From assembly GCA_021784575.1 (NCBI GenBank), contig JAJYHX010000008.1, positions 1 through 64,000 of the forward strand: DNA of 64,000 nucleotides. Direction: 5' to 3'. Source of the DNA: Nitrospirota bacterium. GTDB taxonomy: Bacteria > Nitrospirota > JACRHJ01. Below the pieces are notes generated by a model that was given only the letters and a program-made list of their open reading frames with translations, was not told the origin of the DNA and did no database searches. Positions 36,463-45,290 of the stretch are shown piece by piece; position 1 is the first letter of the stretch, and each line of letters opens with the position of its first letter. The position numbers and the translations under genes are program-made.

Positions 36463-36918
36463 CTACCGGCCCTCGGCTATTTCCTTTATCCTTTTAAGCG
36501 TCTTCGAGGCGATGTTATGGACGAAGAAACGCCCGACGATATATTTCGCCGCAAACTCGCCCAGGACAGACCCCCAGTTCGGATCGAACTCGTGGGTTAT
36601 CCTGACGTGCGTTGTCCTGCCATGCTTCGTGGCGTTCTCCCTGATAATCCATTCCACATACATCCCGGTGGTGGGGCCGCCGATATGCCTGAAGATTATC
36701 CTGCCGGTCTCCGGCAGGGATTTCTGGATGGAAATCCAGCTTACCGGTATGCCGTCCCGGCTCGCCGCCATCTCCACGACCCGGTGGTCTCCTTCGTCCT
36801 TGAGGAGGGTTACGCGGCGGTAATGCGGGAGCTTCGCAGGCCAGCTGAGGACATCACAGGCCAGGCGGTAAACTTCTTCCGCCGGGGCGTTTATCGTTAT
36901 GGTGTCCTCGGTGAACAT
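36463..36918 (-). CDS. SRPBCC-superfamily protein (polyketide cyclase / aromatase-like)
   Basis: The 151-residue protein begins ITINAPAEEVYRLACDVLSWPAKLPHYRRV, the START-like opening helix and loop of polyketide cyclases (shown in part), and ends with a long helix (FFVHNIASKTLKRIKEIAEG). Such proteins cyclise or bind hydrophobic molecules. It lies between a ketosynthase and a U32 protein, in line with processing a polyketide or lipid chain. The exact substrate is unknown. Confidence 0.8.
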   Translation of the reverse strand: MFTEDTITINAPAEEVYRLACDVLSWPAKLPHYRRVTLLKDEGDHRVVEMAASRDGIPVSWISIQKSLPETGRIIFRHIGGPTTGMYVEWIIRENATKHGRTTHVRITHEFDPNWGSVLGEFAAKYIVGRFFVHNIASKTLKRIKEIAEGR

Positions 36919-36936
36919 GGAGGAATCTTTTGCCTC

Positions 36937-38181
36937 CTACGAACGCGAAACACGAACACGTCTTCTCATCCACGTCCTTCCGGAATCCATATCCCGGAAG
37001 ACTTCTTCGTATTCCTTAAGCATCCTGCTCCTGAAGCCTTCGTCAACGGCTACCGCCCTGCGCCTGTAGGATTCGCAGTGCCCGCACTCAAGGCAGTCCG
37101 AGGCTCGGCAGTCTTTATCTCTGAAGCCGGCCAGGAAACCGTCCAGCTTCCCGTTGTCGATATATACCGGCTCGCCCTCCTGCGCTCCCAGAAGCCCGCG
37201 ATTAACGGCCAGCCTTCTGATCCTCATAAGACCGGCAAGTCTTACGCTCCCCGGCCTTAGAAAATATTTCCAGAAATGCGCGGCATCCTTCAGCCCGCCG
37301 GGCCGTTTCTCCTTATAGCCGTAAGGCTGTATCAGGTCCAGGAGATTGCCGTCGAAGCCGCCTTCCCCGTACGCCCTTATTCGCCTTAGCATGGCAGCCG
37401 CCGGGGCGCCGCGTTCGAGTATCTTGAAATTATTATAACCGAGAATTTGATATTGTCCCAGGTCTTCGGGACGGATAAACTCCGAGCGCAGGTAGTTCAC
37501 CGGTTCCACAAGCTTCATGTAAGAGCAGCGCAGGGCGCACCAGTCTATCAGAAAACCGCCGCTTCCGTGCCCTTTTTGAGAGGCGTGGGAGAGGTTCACC
37601 ATGTGCTGGCCGGAGAGCGGGCAGAACATAAGGCAGTTGGAGTTCGCTATAAGCTGAAGCTCGATTTTAACCGCCTTTCTTATCGCGGCGAGCAGGCTGA
37701 AGTTCCTGTTTACGGATATGGACTCAAGCGTTATGCAGTCCGCGCCCATATCCTCCCAGAACTTCGCCTTGGAAACGCAGTCCACGCGCGCATAGACCCC
37801 TACCCGCACCTTCAGGGCCGGGTTATGTTTCTTTATTATCGGCAGGATGGAAGGCAGGGCAATCGTTACGCTCCCGGCGCCGACGGATTCGACAAAATCA
37901 ATTGCCGCGCGCAGGGCCTTCTGGCCCTTCCGTGTATATTCCGTGTTGTCCATGCAGGCGGGGTTCAGGAGGTAATTGAAACCAATCCCCTTTTTCCCTG
38001 CCGCTTCGATATATTCCTTGAGCTTCCGGGCGGAAAGCGGAGAGAGCATGAAAGAGGCCCTGCCGCCGCCGACGGGGTCGGATGGGAGTTTGCCGAAAAG
38101 CTCCGTCACGGCCGACCCTGAAAGCCCGTCCAGGAAGCCGTCCTCGAAGCACGCGGCGACGGAAAGTTTTATATTCGGCAT
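36937..38181 (-). CDS. U32-family (UbiU/YhbU-like) protein
   Basis: The 414-residue protein has the TIM-barrel U32 pattern. It has a Cys-rich centre (NSNCLMFCPLSGQHM and DWCALRCSYMKL), YLRSEFIRPEDL and a late CLECGHC motif. In E. coli UbiU/UbiV such Cys hold a [4Fe-4S] cluster and hydroxylate rings without oxygen; RlhA uses a similar fold on rRNA. No protease is implied. Its place beside ketosynthase, cyclase and methyltransferase genes suggests a ring-hydroxylating tailoring role, which is an inference. Confidence 0.75.
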   Translation of the reverse strand: MPNIKLSVAACFEDGFLDGLSGSAVTELFGKLPSDPVGGGRASFMLSPLSARKLKEYIEAAGKKGIGFNYLLNPACMDNTEYTRKGQKALRAAIDFVESVGAGSVTIALPSILPIIKKHNPALKVRVGVYARVDCVSKAKFWEDMGADCITLESISVNRNFSLLAAIRKAVKIELQLIANSNCLMFCPLSGQHMVNLSHASQKGHGSGGFLIDWCALRCSYMKLVEPVNYLRSEFIRPEDLGQYQILGYNNFKILERGAPAAAMLRRIRAYGEGGFDGNLLDLIQPYGYKEKRPGGLKDAAHFWKYFLRPGSVRLAGLMRIRRLAVNRGLLGAQEGEPVYIDNGKLDGFLAGFRDKDCRASDCLECGHCESYRRRAVAVDEGFRSRMLKEYEEVFRDMDSGRTWMRRRVRVSRS

Positions 38182-38230
38182 GGAAGTTAAAAATACCCCA
38201 AGAAAAGCCGGACAGTTTCGCTTTCTTTCG

Positions 38231-38262
38231 GTTACTTTTCTTTATCGCGAAAGAAAAGTAAC
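38231..38262. repeat. GTTACTTTTCTTT palindromic repeat at the 3' end of the methyltransferase gene
   Basis: Perfect 13-base arms (gttacttttcttt / aaagaaaagtaac) flank the loop atcgcg. The repeat encodes the last residues (LLFFRDKEK) and the stop codon of the methyltransferase. Repeats of this type (FFRDKEK/ FFARKKK-like) are common in bacterial genomes. Confidence 0.85.
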
Positions 38263-39113
38263 GACATCCTCCAGAAACGCCGCCGCCTCATCCTGAAATC
38301 CTCGATTCCCGCATCCTCAGCGAGTCTTCTCATCTCGGATGGCGTAAAGGCTTTAAGGACGGAGAGAGGCCCGTCGCAGCGGGTATACCTGTTGGCCGTG
38401 AAAAGCCTGGTCAATAGCCATATCAGCGCCCAGGGGATGATGTTCCTGCGCAAGTCGCCAATAATTATCGCGAACTTCGAGACGCGGGCCATCTCGGCCA
38501 TGAATTTCACGGCGTCGCCGCGGCTCAGGTGGTGCAGCACAAGGGAACAATGGACAATGTCGAAGCTTCCATCCGGGAAAGGGAGCCTCAGGCCATCGGC
38601 CAGAACATATGATATTTCAGAATTTCCTTGAGGCCGGTCTACCGGTTGAAGCCGGGCTGCCGGTTCGCGGTTCCAGGCACGCCCCGCCGAAAGCGCGGCA
38701 AGGTTTAAGTCCGCAGCCACGGAAAACACCGCATAGCCTTTATCTTCCGCATACCCGGCCATGGCGGCGGTAATGTCCGCAGAGCCTGCGGCGACGTCGA
38801 GTATCTTAAGGCGCCGGGCCTCTTTTTCGTCACTCTCCCCTCGCCCGCCGGGCGAGGGGACGGGGATGGCGGCTTCCATGCGCCCCAGCGCAAGCGCAAG
38901 CTCCTTCAGCGCCGAGCCGACTCCCCCCAGCCACAGGTTCACGCGCCTGATGTCCATCAGGCTTCCCTGAAGCGCCCGGCTGTCCTGTTCGTCCGGCGGC
39001 AGGTCGAGAAGCTCACGCTTCAAACACCTGCGGGGAACGAGGGCCGGGAACCAGCCCCGAGGTTTATTGTCCGGAGCCGAATCCTGGCCGGGGCGCCCGC
39101 GCGGAACGGACAT
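38232..39113 (-). CDS. class I SAM-dependent methyltransferase, with repeat-derived segments
   Basis: The 293-residue protein has a SAM-binding motif ILDVAAGSADITAAM, an acidic loop VLADGLRLPFPDGSFDIVHC (in part) and VLHHLSRGD, the features of class I methyltransferases. An N-terminal helical region (MDIRRVNLWLGGVGSALKEL) is shared with enzymes seen near ketosynthases. Residues 82-92 (PVPSPGGRGES) are encoded by a ggcgaggg-type repeat, and the C-terminus (LLFFRDKEK) by another, neither of which is part of the fold. The substrate is unknown. The gene's start overlaps the mdh stop by one base. Confidence 0.75.
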   Translation of the reverse strand: MSVPRGRPGQDSAPDNKPRGWFPALVPRRCLKRELLDLPPDEQDSRALQGSLMDIRRVNLWLGGVGSALKELALALGRMEAAIPVPSPGGRGESDEKEARRLKILDVAAGSADITAAMAGYAEDKGYAVFSVAADLNLAALSAGRAWNREPAARLQPVDRPQGNSEISYVLADGLRLPFPDGSFDIVHCSLVLHHLSRGDAVKFMAEMARVSKFAIIIGDLRRNIIPWALIWLLTRLFTANRYTRCDGPLSVLKAFTPSEMRRLAEDAGIEDFRMRRRRFWRMSLLFFRDKEK

Positions 39114-40045
39114 CAGAAGCCCGTGGCTTCCTGTCCCTTCTTTACCGCCTCGACAGACTTCTCGAACGCCTCCCGCTCCCCGCCCGCAAGCGTGACTTGC
39201 AGGATCTCCTCGACGCCGTCCTGGCCAAGGATAACGGGCACGCCGGTAAAGACGCCGGAGACCTTGTATTCGCCTTCAAGGAGCGCCGAGCATGGCAGTA
39301 TGCGTTTCTGGTCGAGCAGGATGGACTGGGCCATGACCGCGGCGGCCGCGGCAGGCGCATAGAAGGCGCTGCCGGTCTTGAGCATGGAAACAATCTCCGC
39401 GCCGCCGTTACGGGTCCTCTCCACGACGGAGTCTATCGAGTCCTTGTCCATGAGTTCCGTAATGGGTATGCCTGCAACAGTGGTGTAGCGCGGAAGCGGG
39501 AGCATCTGGTCTCCGTGGCCGCCCAGGACGAATGCCTGGATGCTGTCGGCGGAGATGCCGAGTTCGATGGATATGAACGTGCGGAACCTCGCCGCATCGA
39601 GTACTCCGCCCATGCCTATGACGCGCTCCTTTGAAAAACCGCTGACCTTCCACGCGACATACGCCATAACGTCCATCGGGTTCGTCACGACTATTATCTT
39701 CGCGTCGGGAGAGAGCGGCGCAGCGGCCTTTGTAACCTCGGAGACAATCTTCACGTTTGCGGAGAGCAGGTCGTCCCGGCTCATCCCGGGCTTCCTGGCC
39801 ATCCCGGCGGTGATGATTATGAGGTCGGAACCCGCGGTCTCCTCGTAGGTGTTGGTCCCGACTATGTCCCCGCTTATGCCCATTACCGGCGCGGACTGCA
39901 AGAGGTCGAGCCCCTTTCCCTGGGGCACGCCCTCCACCGCGTCCACGAGCGCCACATCGCCCAGACGCATCTCCAGTATCCTCTGGGCCACGGTGGCGCC
40001 GACATTGCCCGCGCCGATTACCGTTATTTTATTCCTTTTCTGCAA
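39113..40045 (-). CDS. mdh: malate dehydrogenase
   Basis: The 310-residue protein is an LDH/MDH-type dehydrogenase. The NAD motif [14 protein letters not shown], the MDH-specific Arg in [23 protein letters not shown] and the catalytic His in [15 protein letters not shown] are all present. It interconverts malate and oxaloacetate. It is of the LDH-like MDH type (about 310 residues), as in many non-enterobacterial lineages. It is adjacent to the candidate biosynthetic cluster and to a CNNM/CorC gene, but both connections are probably just operon neighbours. Confidence 0.93.
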   Translation of the reverse strand: MQKRNKITVIGAGNVGATVAQRILEMRLGDVALVDAVEGVPQGKGLDLLQSAPVMGISGDIVGTNTYEETAGSDLIIITAGMARKPGMSRDDLLSANVKIVSEVTKAAAPLSPDAKIIVVTNPMDVMAYVAWKVSGFSKERVIGMGGVLDAARFRTFISIELGISADSIQAFVLGGHGDQMLPLPRYTTVAGIPITELMDKDSIDSVVERTRNGGAEIVSMLKTGSAFYAPAAAAAVMAQSILLDQKRILPCSALLEGEYKVSGVFTGVPVILGQDGVEEILQVTLAGGEREAFEKSVEAVKKGQEATGF

Positions 40046-40062
40046 AGCCGCCTCCTTTTTTT

Positions 40063-41340
40063 CTACGGTTTCGTGATTTTTACTCTCCCTATTTTCCTCT
40101 CGTCCATCTCGAGCACTTCAAACTTAAGCTCCTTGTATTTCAATATCTCGCCGGGACGCGGCATCCTCCCGAAAAGCCCGAATACGAACCCGCCGATTGT
40201 GTTGAAATCTCCCGACTGGATATTTATGCCCGTCTCCCGGCTTACCTCGTCGAGGTCAGCCGAGCCGGAGACTACGAAATTCTTTTCATCTACAATCTGC
40301 ACCTCGCTCTCCTCCCTGTCGAACTCGTCCTGTATGGAGCCGACAATCTCCTCGAGGAGGTCTTCGAGCGTTATAAGCCCGGCGGTTCCGCCGTACTCGT
40401 CTATGACGATGACCATCTGTATCTTCTGGTCCTGCATCTCCGTAAGGAGCTCGCGGACGCGCTTTGTCTCCGGGATGAAATATGCCGGCCTGACCATCCT
40501 CTTTATTGTATCATTTTCGTCGAGCTCGCCCCTCGACATGGCGATGACGAGGTCCTTGACATATAGCACGCCCTGGATCTCGTCCACGGACTCCAGGACG
40601 ACGGGATAGCGGGAGTGCCCGTGCTCCGCCACGAGCGAAAGCGCCTCGGAGACCCTTGCCCCGTTCTCGATGGAGATTATCTCCGTCCTGGGGCGCATGG
40701 CTTCCACGGCAAGCGTATCCCCGAACTCGAATACCTTGTGCAGCATCGCCTTCTCCTGCACGTCGAGCGCGCCCTCTTCCTGGCCTATGGATATTATGGC
40801 CTTTATCTCGTCCTCGGTGACGAACGGGGTCTTCTCCGTGTCTCCGCCGAAGAACCTTATGACCGCGCCCGTAACGCCGGTGAAGACCCGGACTATCGGG
40901 TGCATCATGGATATGATGAACTCCATCGGCCTTGCGACAATAAGCGCAACCTTCGAGGCGTTGGACGCGGCGAACGTCTTCGGCGCAATCTCTCCGAACA
41001 TGACGATGAAGACGGTCATGACCGCCGAGGCGGCAAGCGTGACGAACCGGTATTTGGGGAAAAGCGAGATGGCCAGCTCGGTGCCGAGAGACGAGGCCAG
41101 AATTATGAAGAAGTTCTCCGTCAGGAGTATCGTTCCGAAGAGCCTGCCGTGCTCCTCCCTTATCCTCTGGACGGACTTGGCGTTTTCGTCTCCCTTTTCG
41201 ACCATGCTCCTTATCCTCAGGCGGCTTACGGATATGAGCGCGGCCTCGGAACTGGAGAAAAACGCCACGAAAAGCACGCATAAAAGGATAATTATTATGC
41301 TGACGGAGGGGTCCGGAGCGGGCATTGCGAACGATTCCAT
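40063..41340 (-). CDS. CNNM-CBS-CorC family membrane protein (hemolysin-like, metal transport)
   Basis: The 425-residue protein has an N-terminal CNNM/DUF21 membrane domain (four helices), a pair of CBS domains (about 210-320) and a C-terminal CorC/HlyC domain (about 335-415). Such proteins are thought to handle Mg2+ or Co2+ or to repair membranes; experimental roles vary. The ATG at 41340 with AGAGG upstream is better than the longer open frame, which begins in a non-coding AT-rich leader. Confidence 0.88.
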   Translation of the reverse strand: MESFAMPAPDPSVSIIIILLCVLFVAFFSSSEAALISVSRLRIRSMVEKGDENAKSVQRIREEHGRLFGTILLTENFFIILASSLGTELAISLFPKYRFVTLAASAVMTVFIVMFGEIAPKTFAASNASKVALIVARPMEFIISMMHPIVRVFTGVTGAVIRFFGGDTEKTPFVTEDEIKAIISIGQEEGALDVQEKAMLHKVFEFGDTLAVEAMRPRTEIISIENGARVSEALSLVAEHGHSRYPVVLESVDEIQGVLYVKDLVIAMSRGELDENDTIKRMVRPAYFIPETKRVRELLTEMQDQKIQMVIVIDEYGGTAGLITLEDLLEEIVGSIQDEFDREESEVQIVDEKNFVVSGSADLDEVSRETGINIQSGDFNTIGGFVFGLFGRMPRPGEILKYKELKFEVLEMDERKIGRVKITKP

Positions 41341-41365
41341 TTGTCCTCTCGGGTATCCAAAAAAC

Positions 41366-41393
41366 ATGGGGGCGCAAGATATTACGCCCCCAT
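41366..41393. repeat. hairpin ATGGGGGCG...CGCCCCCAT in the leader of the CNNM gene
   Basis: The nine-base inverted arms flank ten bases (caagatatta). The sequence resembles the GGGGCG palindrome family seen at 13480 and 15453. It lies in the presumed 5' leader of the CNNM gene, downstream of a TATAAT box on the minus strand (41419-41414), so it could affect that gene's expression. Confidence 0.55.
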
Positions 41394-41510
41394 CCCCTTG
41401 CACTGTATTTAGGATTATATCATAACGATATAATTTTTTTAATAAAAAAAACCCTCGCCACACGGATTCCGGGCCTTTTTCATTTACATTAAAATTTTTA
41501 TTTAAAAATA

Positions 41511-41539
41511 TTGACAAAATATTAAATTTACTGTATTAA
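41511..41539 (+). promoter_or_regulatory. sigma-70 promoter of the H-NOX-like gene
   Basis: A perfect TTGACA (41511-41516) is followed after 17 bases by TATTAA (41534-41539). Transcription would begin near 41546, 32 bases before the ATG at 41578. The surroundings are strongly AT-rich. Confidence 0.7.
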
Positions 41540-41577
41540 CAAAGATAAAGCCATCCACAAAACGAGAGGGGTTGCCT

Positions 41578-42159
41578 ATGAAAGAGCTGCTTGGAGGGAT
41601 GCTGAACGGGATGAAGGATGTTCTGGCTGCAAGGGCGGGCGAGGGATCTATGGAAAAAATTTTGCTGTATTCAGGCATAGCCGAAATTTCATCGGCGAGT
41701 TCATCCGAAACTGCGCCCAAGGCGATTCTCTGCATGCTGGAAAACCTCTGCAGGACGCTGAACATTCCACTGGAAGAGACTGCGGAGGTCTACGGCGAAC
41801 GCTGGTTCAAACATTACATACCAAAGATAACGCCATATCTCGGAACGGACATAAACGACTCGCGGTCGTTTCTCCTCAAGTTAAACGAGATACATTCTTC
41901 CATGTCCGCTCCCGACGGCGGCAGCCCGTTTTTCTGTTACGACTGGAAGGACAGGGACACGCTGATTATGAGCTTCAGCGGCCTCGAAGAATGGGAGAGC
42001 CTGCCGGCTTATTTGTTCAAGGGGATGATTAGCGGCGTGGCGAAATTCTACGGCGAAGACGTGAGGCTCTTTACCGGCCCGTCAAACACGTTCATCATAA
42101 TCTTCCCTGAATCCGAGATCAGAAGAAGGAAAATCCGACGAGCAGGAAGCTCGAATTGA
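41578..42159 (+). CDS. H-NOX/HNOB-like (heme NO-binding-type) protein with degenerate heme clamp
   Basis: The 193-residue protein fits the HNOB/H-NOX pattern: GERWFKHYIPKITPYLG, SRSFLLKLNEIH, FFCYDWKDRDTLIMSF and YLFKGMISGVAKFYGEDV. A histidine (His106) stands where H-NOX proteins hold the proximal heme ligand. The heme-propionate motif YxSxR is absent: the aligned stretch is F-S-G-L-E. It may thus be a heme-free or altered sensor. The start has GAGAGGGG upstream, and the promoter at 41511 drives it alone. Its 3' end overlaps that of the PagL-like gene by 41 bases. Confidence 0.55.
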   Translation: MKELLGGMLNGMKDVLAARAGEGSMEKILLYSGIAEISSASSSETAPKAILCMLENLCRTLNIPLEETAEVYGERWFKHYIPKITPYLGTDINDSRSFLLKLNEIHSSMSAPDGGSPFFCYDWKDRDTLIMSFSGLEEWESLPAYLFKGMISGVAKFYGEDVRLFTGPSNTFIIIFPESEIRRRKIRRAGSSN

Positions 42160-42787
42160 TGCTCCGGTTCGGGTCTTTTATGTGGGCGTTGGAGATGTGC
42201 CGGTAGCGGTACTGGATGTTTACGGCGTGTTTTTCGTCTATGAAATACTGCACGCCGAAACCGGTCTGGATTATGAAATTGAAATCCGACCCCTGGACGT
42301 TATGGCCGATTGGCTCGTAGATGGCCCCAAAGCCGAAGGTGGAATAGGGAGACCACCGGCTGTGAAGCGCGGTGAAGTTGTATTTAAAGCCCGCAAACGA
42401 AAGCCCCGCCTCCACCTTGCCGTTCGGATGCGTTATAACGCCGACAACAGGCTCCGCCTGATACTGGACGAGGCCCCGGAAAAAAGACGCGCCAAGCTCC
42501 TTTTTTGTCAGGAGAATGGAAATAGACGGCATGAAGACCGCGTGCTCTATGCAGGGCTGAACGGAGTGATGATCCATCGCCCATCCATACCCGGTGAGAA
42601 AGCCAATCTCATACGGGCTGTTTTCGATGATGTTCGCGGAATCCAAATCCGCAGCGAAGGCGGGAGAGGAAAAAAACAGGAATATTGTCAACATGACTGT
42701 CATTCCCGCGAAAGCGGGAATCCAGCGCCTTTTAAAGTCTCCGGGCCCCAGCTTTCGCGGGGGTGACAAACCGATTCTATAAGGCAT
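42119..42787 (-). CDS. PagL-like lipid A 3-O-deacylase / acyloxyacyl hydrolase
   Basis: The 222-residue outer-membrane-barrel protein ends with IQYRYRHISNAHIKDPN and FLLVGFSFF, which match PagL; His and Ser of the catalytic site lie in RHISNAH. The export signal is MTVMLTIFLFFSSPAFA, after which the protein begins ADLDSANII. The first 30 residues up to RWIPAFAGMT are encoded by a palindromic repeat, so the original start may be ATG 42703 or 42694; 42787 is given because it has a GGGGGTG ribosome binding site. It trims an acyl chain from lipid A. It overlaps the opposing H-NOX-like gene. Confidence 0.75.
   Translation of the reverse strand: MPYRIGLSPPRKLGPGDFKRRWIPAFAGMTVMLTIFLFFSSPAFAADLDSANIIENSPYEIGFLTGYGWAMDHHSVQPCIEHAVFMPSISILLTKKELGASFFRGLVQYQAEPVVGVITHPNGKVEAGLSFAGFKYNFTALHSRWSPYSTFGFGAIYEPIGHNVQGSDFNFIIQTGFGVQYFIDEKHAVNIQYRYRHISNAHIKDPNRSINSSFLLVGFSFF
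42701..42766. repeat. CATTCCCGCGAAAGCGGGAATCC palindromic repeat
   Basis: The unit cattcccgcgaaagcgggaatcc is followed by an inverted relative (cccagctttcgcgggggtgac) at its other end. Translated in the PagL-like frame it gives RWIPAFAGMT. A second copy lies at 43850-43873, and fragments lie at 18872 and 36410. Confidence 0.8.
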
Positions 42788-42790
42788 TAT

Positions 42791-43726
42791 TTACACCCCC
42801 AGCTTCTTCCTGAAGTAATCGAGCGTCCTGGCCAGTCCCTCCTCAAGACCAACCTTCGGCTCCCAGCCGAGCAGGCCCTTCGCTTTCGTTATGTCGGGCT
42901 GGCGGACCTTCGGGTCGTCTTCCGGAAGCGGCTTGAAAACAATCCTGCTCTTCGAGCCTGTAATCTTTACAATCGCCTCCGCCATCTGTAGCACGCTCAT
43001 CTCGGCCGGGTTCCCGATATTTACCGGCGTGTCCACGCCGGATAACAGAAGCCTCGTTATGCCGTCCACCTCGTCCGATACGAAACAGAAGCTCCTGGTC
43101 TGGGAGCCGTCGCCGTAGACGGTTATGTCCTCGTTTTTCAGGGCCTGGCACATGAAGTTCGGCACCGCGCGCCCGTCCCGTATGCGCATACGCGGCCCGT
43201 AGGTATTGAATATCCGCACAATGCGGGTCTTTACTCCGTGGTAGCGGTGATACGCCATCGTCATGGCCTCGGAGAAGCGCTTGGCCTCGTCGTACACTCC
43301 CCTGGGGCCGATGGGGTTCACGTTGCCCCAGTAGTCCTCCGTCTGCGGGTGGATTAAAGGGTCTCCGTATACCTCGGACGTCGAGGCCAGAAGGAACACG
43401 GCCTTCTTTTCCTTCGCAAGCCCAAGCGCCTTGTGAGTCCCCAGCGAGCCGACTTTCATGGTCTGGATGGGAAGCTCAAGGTAGTCTATCGGCGAGGCCG
43501 GAGACGCGAAATGCAGGATATAGTCCAGCGGGCCGTCCACGAAAAGGTAGTTGGTCACGTCGTATTTTATGAACGTGAACTTATCGCTTTTTATGTGCGA
43601 GATATTGGCGACGTCTCCGGTGATGAGATTGTCAACGCATATTACCTCGTGCCCGTCCGCCAGGAACCTGTCTGCCAGGTGCGAGCCTATGAAACCCGCC
43701 CCTCCGGTAATGAGTATCCTTGCCAA
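42791..43726 (-). CDS. uxs: UDP-glucuronate decarboxylase-like SDR epimerase
   Basis: The 311-residue protein has the Rossmann motif [23 protein letters not shown] and [10 protein letters not shown] (YxxxK). Together with [19 protein letters not shown] and [14 protein letters not shown] this is the UXS signature. UXS makes UDP-xylose from UDP-glucuronate. The UDP-glucose dehydrogenase encoded just upstream supplies that substrate, so the two genes make UDP-xylose or a relative for surface polysaccharide. Confidence 0.9.
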   Translation of the reverse strand: MARILITGGAGFIGSHLADRFLADGHEVICVDNLITGDVANISHIKSDKFTFIKYDVTNYLFVDGPLDYILHFASPASPIDYLELPIQTMKVGSLGTHKALGLAKEKKAVFLLASTSEVYGDPLIHPQTEDYWGNVNPIGPRGVYDEAKRFSEAMTMAYHRYHGVKTRIVRIFNTYGPRMRIRDGRAVPNFMCQALKNEDITVYGDGSQTRSFCFVSDEVDGITRLLLSGVDTPVNIGNPAEMSVLQMAEAIVKITGSKSRIVFKPLPEDDPKVRQPDITKAKGLLGWEPKVGLEEGLARTLDYFRKKLGV

Positions 43727-43776
43727 AATAAACCTCCTTTAAATCGTTACTTTCTTTTCGGGTGGGAATAACATCA

Positions 43777-43873
43777 ACCCTCACCACCCTATCCCCTCTC
43801 TCCTCGACCCATAGGTAATGGATGCCCCGGGGCGAGGGTGGAAAGATTGTCGTTCCCGCAAAAGCGGGAACCC
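43777..43873. repeat. two dispersed repeats between uxs and ugd
   Basis: The left part (ccctcaccaccctatccc...gggcgagggtgg) belongs to the CCCTC group; the right part (cgttcccgcaaaagcgggaaccc) is a copy of the CATTCCCGC family. They fill the 150-base gap, which has no other feature. Confidence 0.7.
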
Positions 43874-43880
43874 GGTGACT

Positions 43881-45185
43881 TTAATGCCTTCCCACGCAGG
43901 CGTATCTGAAGCCTTCCGCCCTCATCTTGTCCGGTTCGTATACGTTCCTCAAATCGATTATAATGGGGTTCTTCATGCTGTGCCTGAGCTTCTGAAGGTC
44001 CATTATCCTGAACTGGTTCCATTCCGTCATTATCACAAGGGCGTCCGCGCCATCCGCACAGGAATAAGGGCCGTCGCAATATGTTATGTCCGGCAGGAGT
44101 TTCTTCGCCTCGCTTGTCGCGACGGGGTCGTGCGCGCGTATGACGGCGCCTTCCTTCTGGAGCGCCCGGATTATGGGCACTGACGGCGCGTCACGCATGT
44201 CGTCGGTATTCGGCTTGAACGAAAGCCCCAGGACGGCTATGACCTTTCCCGCGACACTGCCGCCCATTACTCCGCGTATCTTGTCGGTCATCTTCGCGCG
44301 CTGGTCGTGGTTCACATCGAGCACGGCCTTTACAATCCTGAAGTCGTAGTCGTGCTCTTTCGCTATCTGCACAATGGCCTGCGTGTCCTTCGGGAAACAC
44401 GAGCCGCCGAAACCGGGGCCGGGGTGCAGAAACTTCGAGCCGATGCGGTTGTCAAGCCCCATGCCTACGGCGACCTTGTGCACGTCCGCGCGCACAAGCT
44501 CACAGATATTCGCAATCTCGTTTATAAAAGAAATCTTGACGGCGAGGAAGGCGTTGGAGGCGTATTTTATCATCTCCGCAGTGGCGACGTTCGTCAGGAC
44601 GAACGGCGTCTCTATCAGATACAGCGGACTGTAAAGGTCTTTCATAATCGCCATGGCCTGGTCGGAATCGGCGCCGATCACCACCCTGTTCGGATGCATG
44701 AAGTCCTCTATGGCCGAGCCTTCGCGCAGAAACTCCGGGTTCGATACTATATCGAAATCGATCTTCTCCCTCTGGCTTTTGCTGATGATGGCGCGCAGCC
44801 TCTCGCCCGTCCCCACGGGCACGGTGCTCTTTGTGACGACGACCTTGTAGCCGTTCATGTTCAATGCTATGCTCTGCGCCACCTCTTCCACGTAGGAGAG
44901 GTCTGCGGAGCCGTCTTCCCTGGGCGGAGTGCCGACGGCGATAAAGACCACCAGCGCCTTCTGCACGGCTTCGGCGAGGTCGGAGGTGAAGGATATGCGC
45001 CCGCCCTTCATGTTCTTCTTCAACACCTCCTCAAGCCCCGGCTCGTATATCGGTATTATCCCCTGTTTCAGGTCTGATATTTTCTTTTCGTCATTATCGA
45101 CGCAGGTAACCTTCAGACCGAATTCGGCAAAACACGCGCCCGTGACAAGCCCAACGTAGCCGGAACCAACGACGCAGATATTCAT
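43881..45185 (-). CDS. ugd: UDP-glucose 6-dehydrogenase
   Basis: The 434-residue enzyme oxidises UDP-glucose to UDP-glucuronate in two NAD-linked steps. The N-terminal motif GSGYVGLVTGACFAEFG, TKSTVPVGTGERLR, NPEFLREGSA, the catalytic Cys in GPGFGGSCFPKD and the C-terminal domain are typical. The ATG at 45185 with AGGAGG nine bases upstream is chosen. With uxs it forms a UDP-sugar pair. Confidence 0.95.
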   Translation of the reverse strand: MNICVVGSGYVGLVTGACFAEFGLKVTCVDNDEKKISDLKQGIIPIYEPGLEEVLKKNMKGGRISFTSDLAEAVQKALVVFIAVGTPPREDGSADLSYVEEVAQSIALNMNGYKVVVTKSTVPVGTGERLRAIISKSQREKIDFDIVSNPEFLREGSAIEDFMHPNRVVIGADSDQAMAIMKDLYSPLYLIETPFVLTNVATAEMIKYASNAFLAVKISFINEIANICELVRADVHKVAVGMGLDNRIGSKFLHPGPGFGGSCFPKDTQAIVQIAKEHDYDFRIVKAVLDVNHDQRAKMTDKIRGVMGGSVAGKVIAVLGLSFKPNTDDMRDAPSVPIIRALQKEGAVIRAHDPVATSEAKKLLPDITYCDGPYSCADGADALVIMTEWNQFRIMDLQKLRHSMKNPIIIDLRNVYEPDKMRAEGFRYACVGRH

Positions 45186-45212
45186 ATAACAGAACCTCCT
45201 TAAAATGATTGC

Positions 45213-45284
45213 CATTCTGAGCCAAGCGAAGAATCCACAGTCCTCATTAAAAATAGATTCTTCGGCTGACGCCTCAGAATGACA
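45213..45284. repeat. inverted repeat ATTCTGAG...GAAGAATC / GATTCTTC...CTCAGAAT
   Basis: The left half (attctgagccaagcgaagaatc) is mirrored by the right half (gattcttcggctgacgcctcagaat) across about 30 bases. This fills the gap between ugd and rfbD. This type of repeat is widespread in bacteria; the function is unknown. Confidence 0.75.
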
Positions 45285-45290
45285 GGCGAA

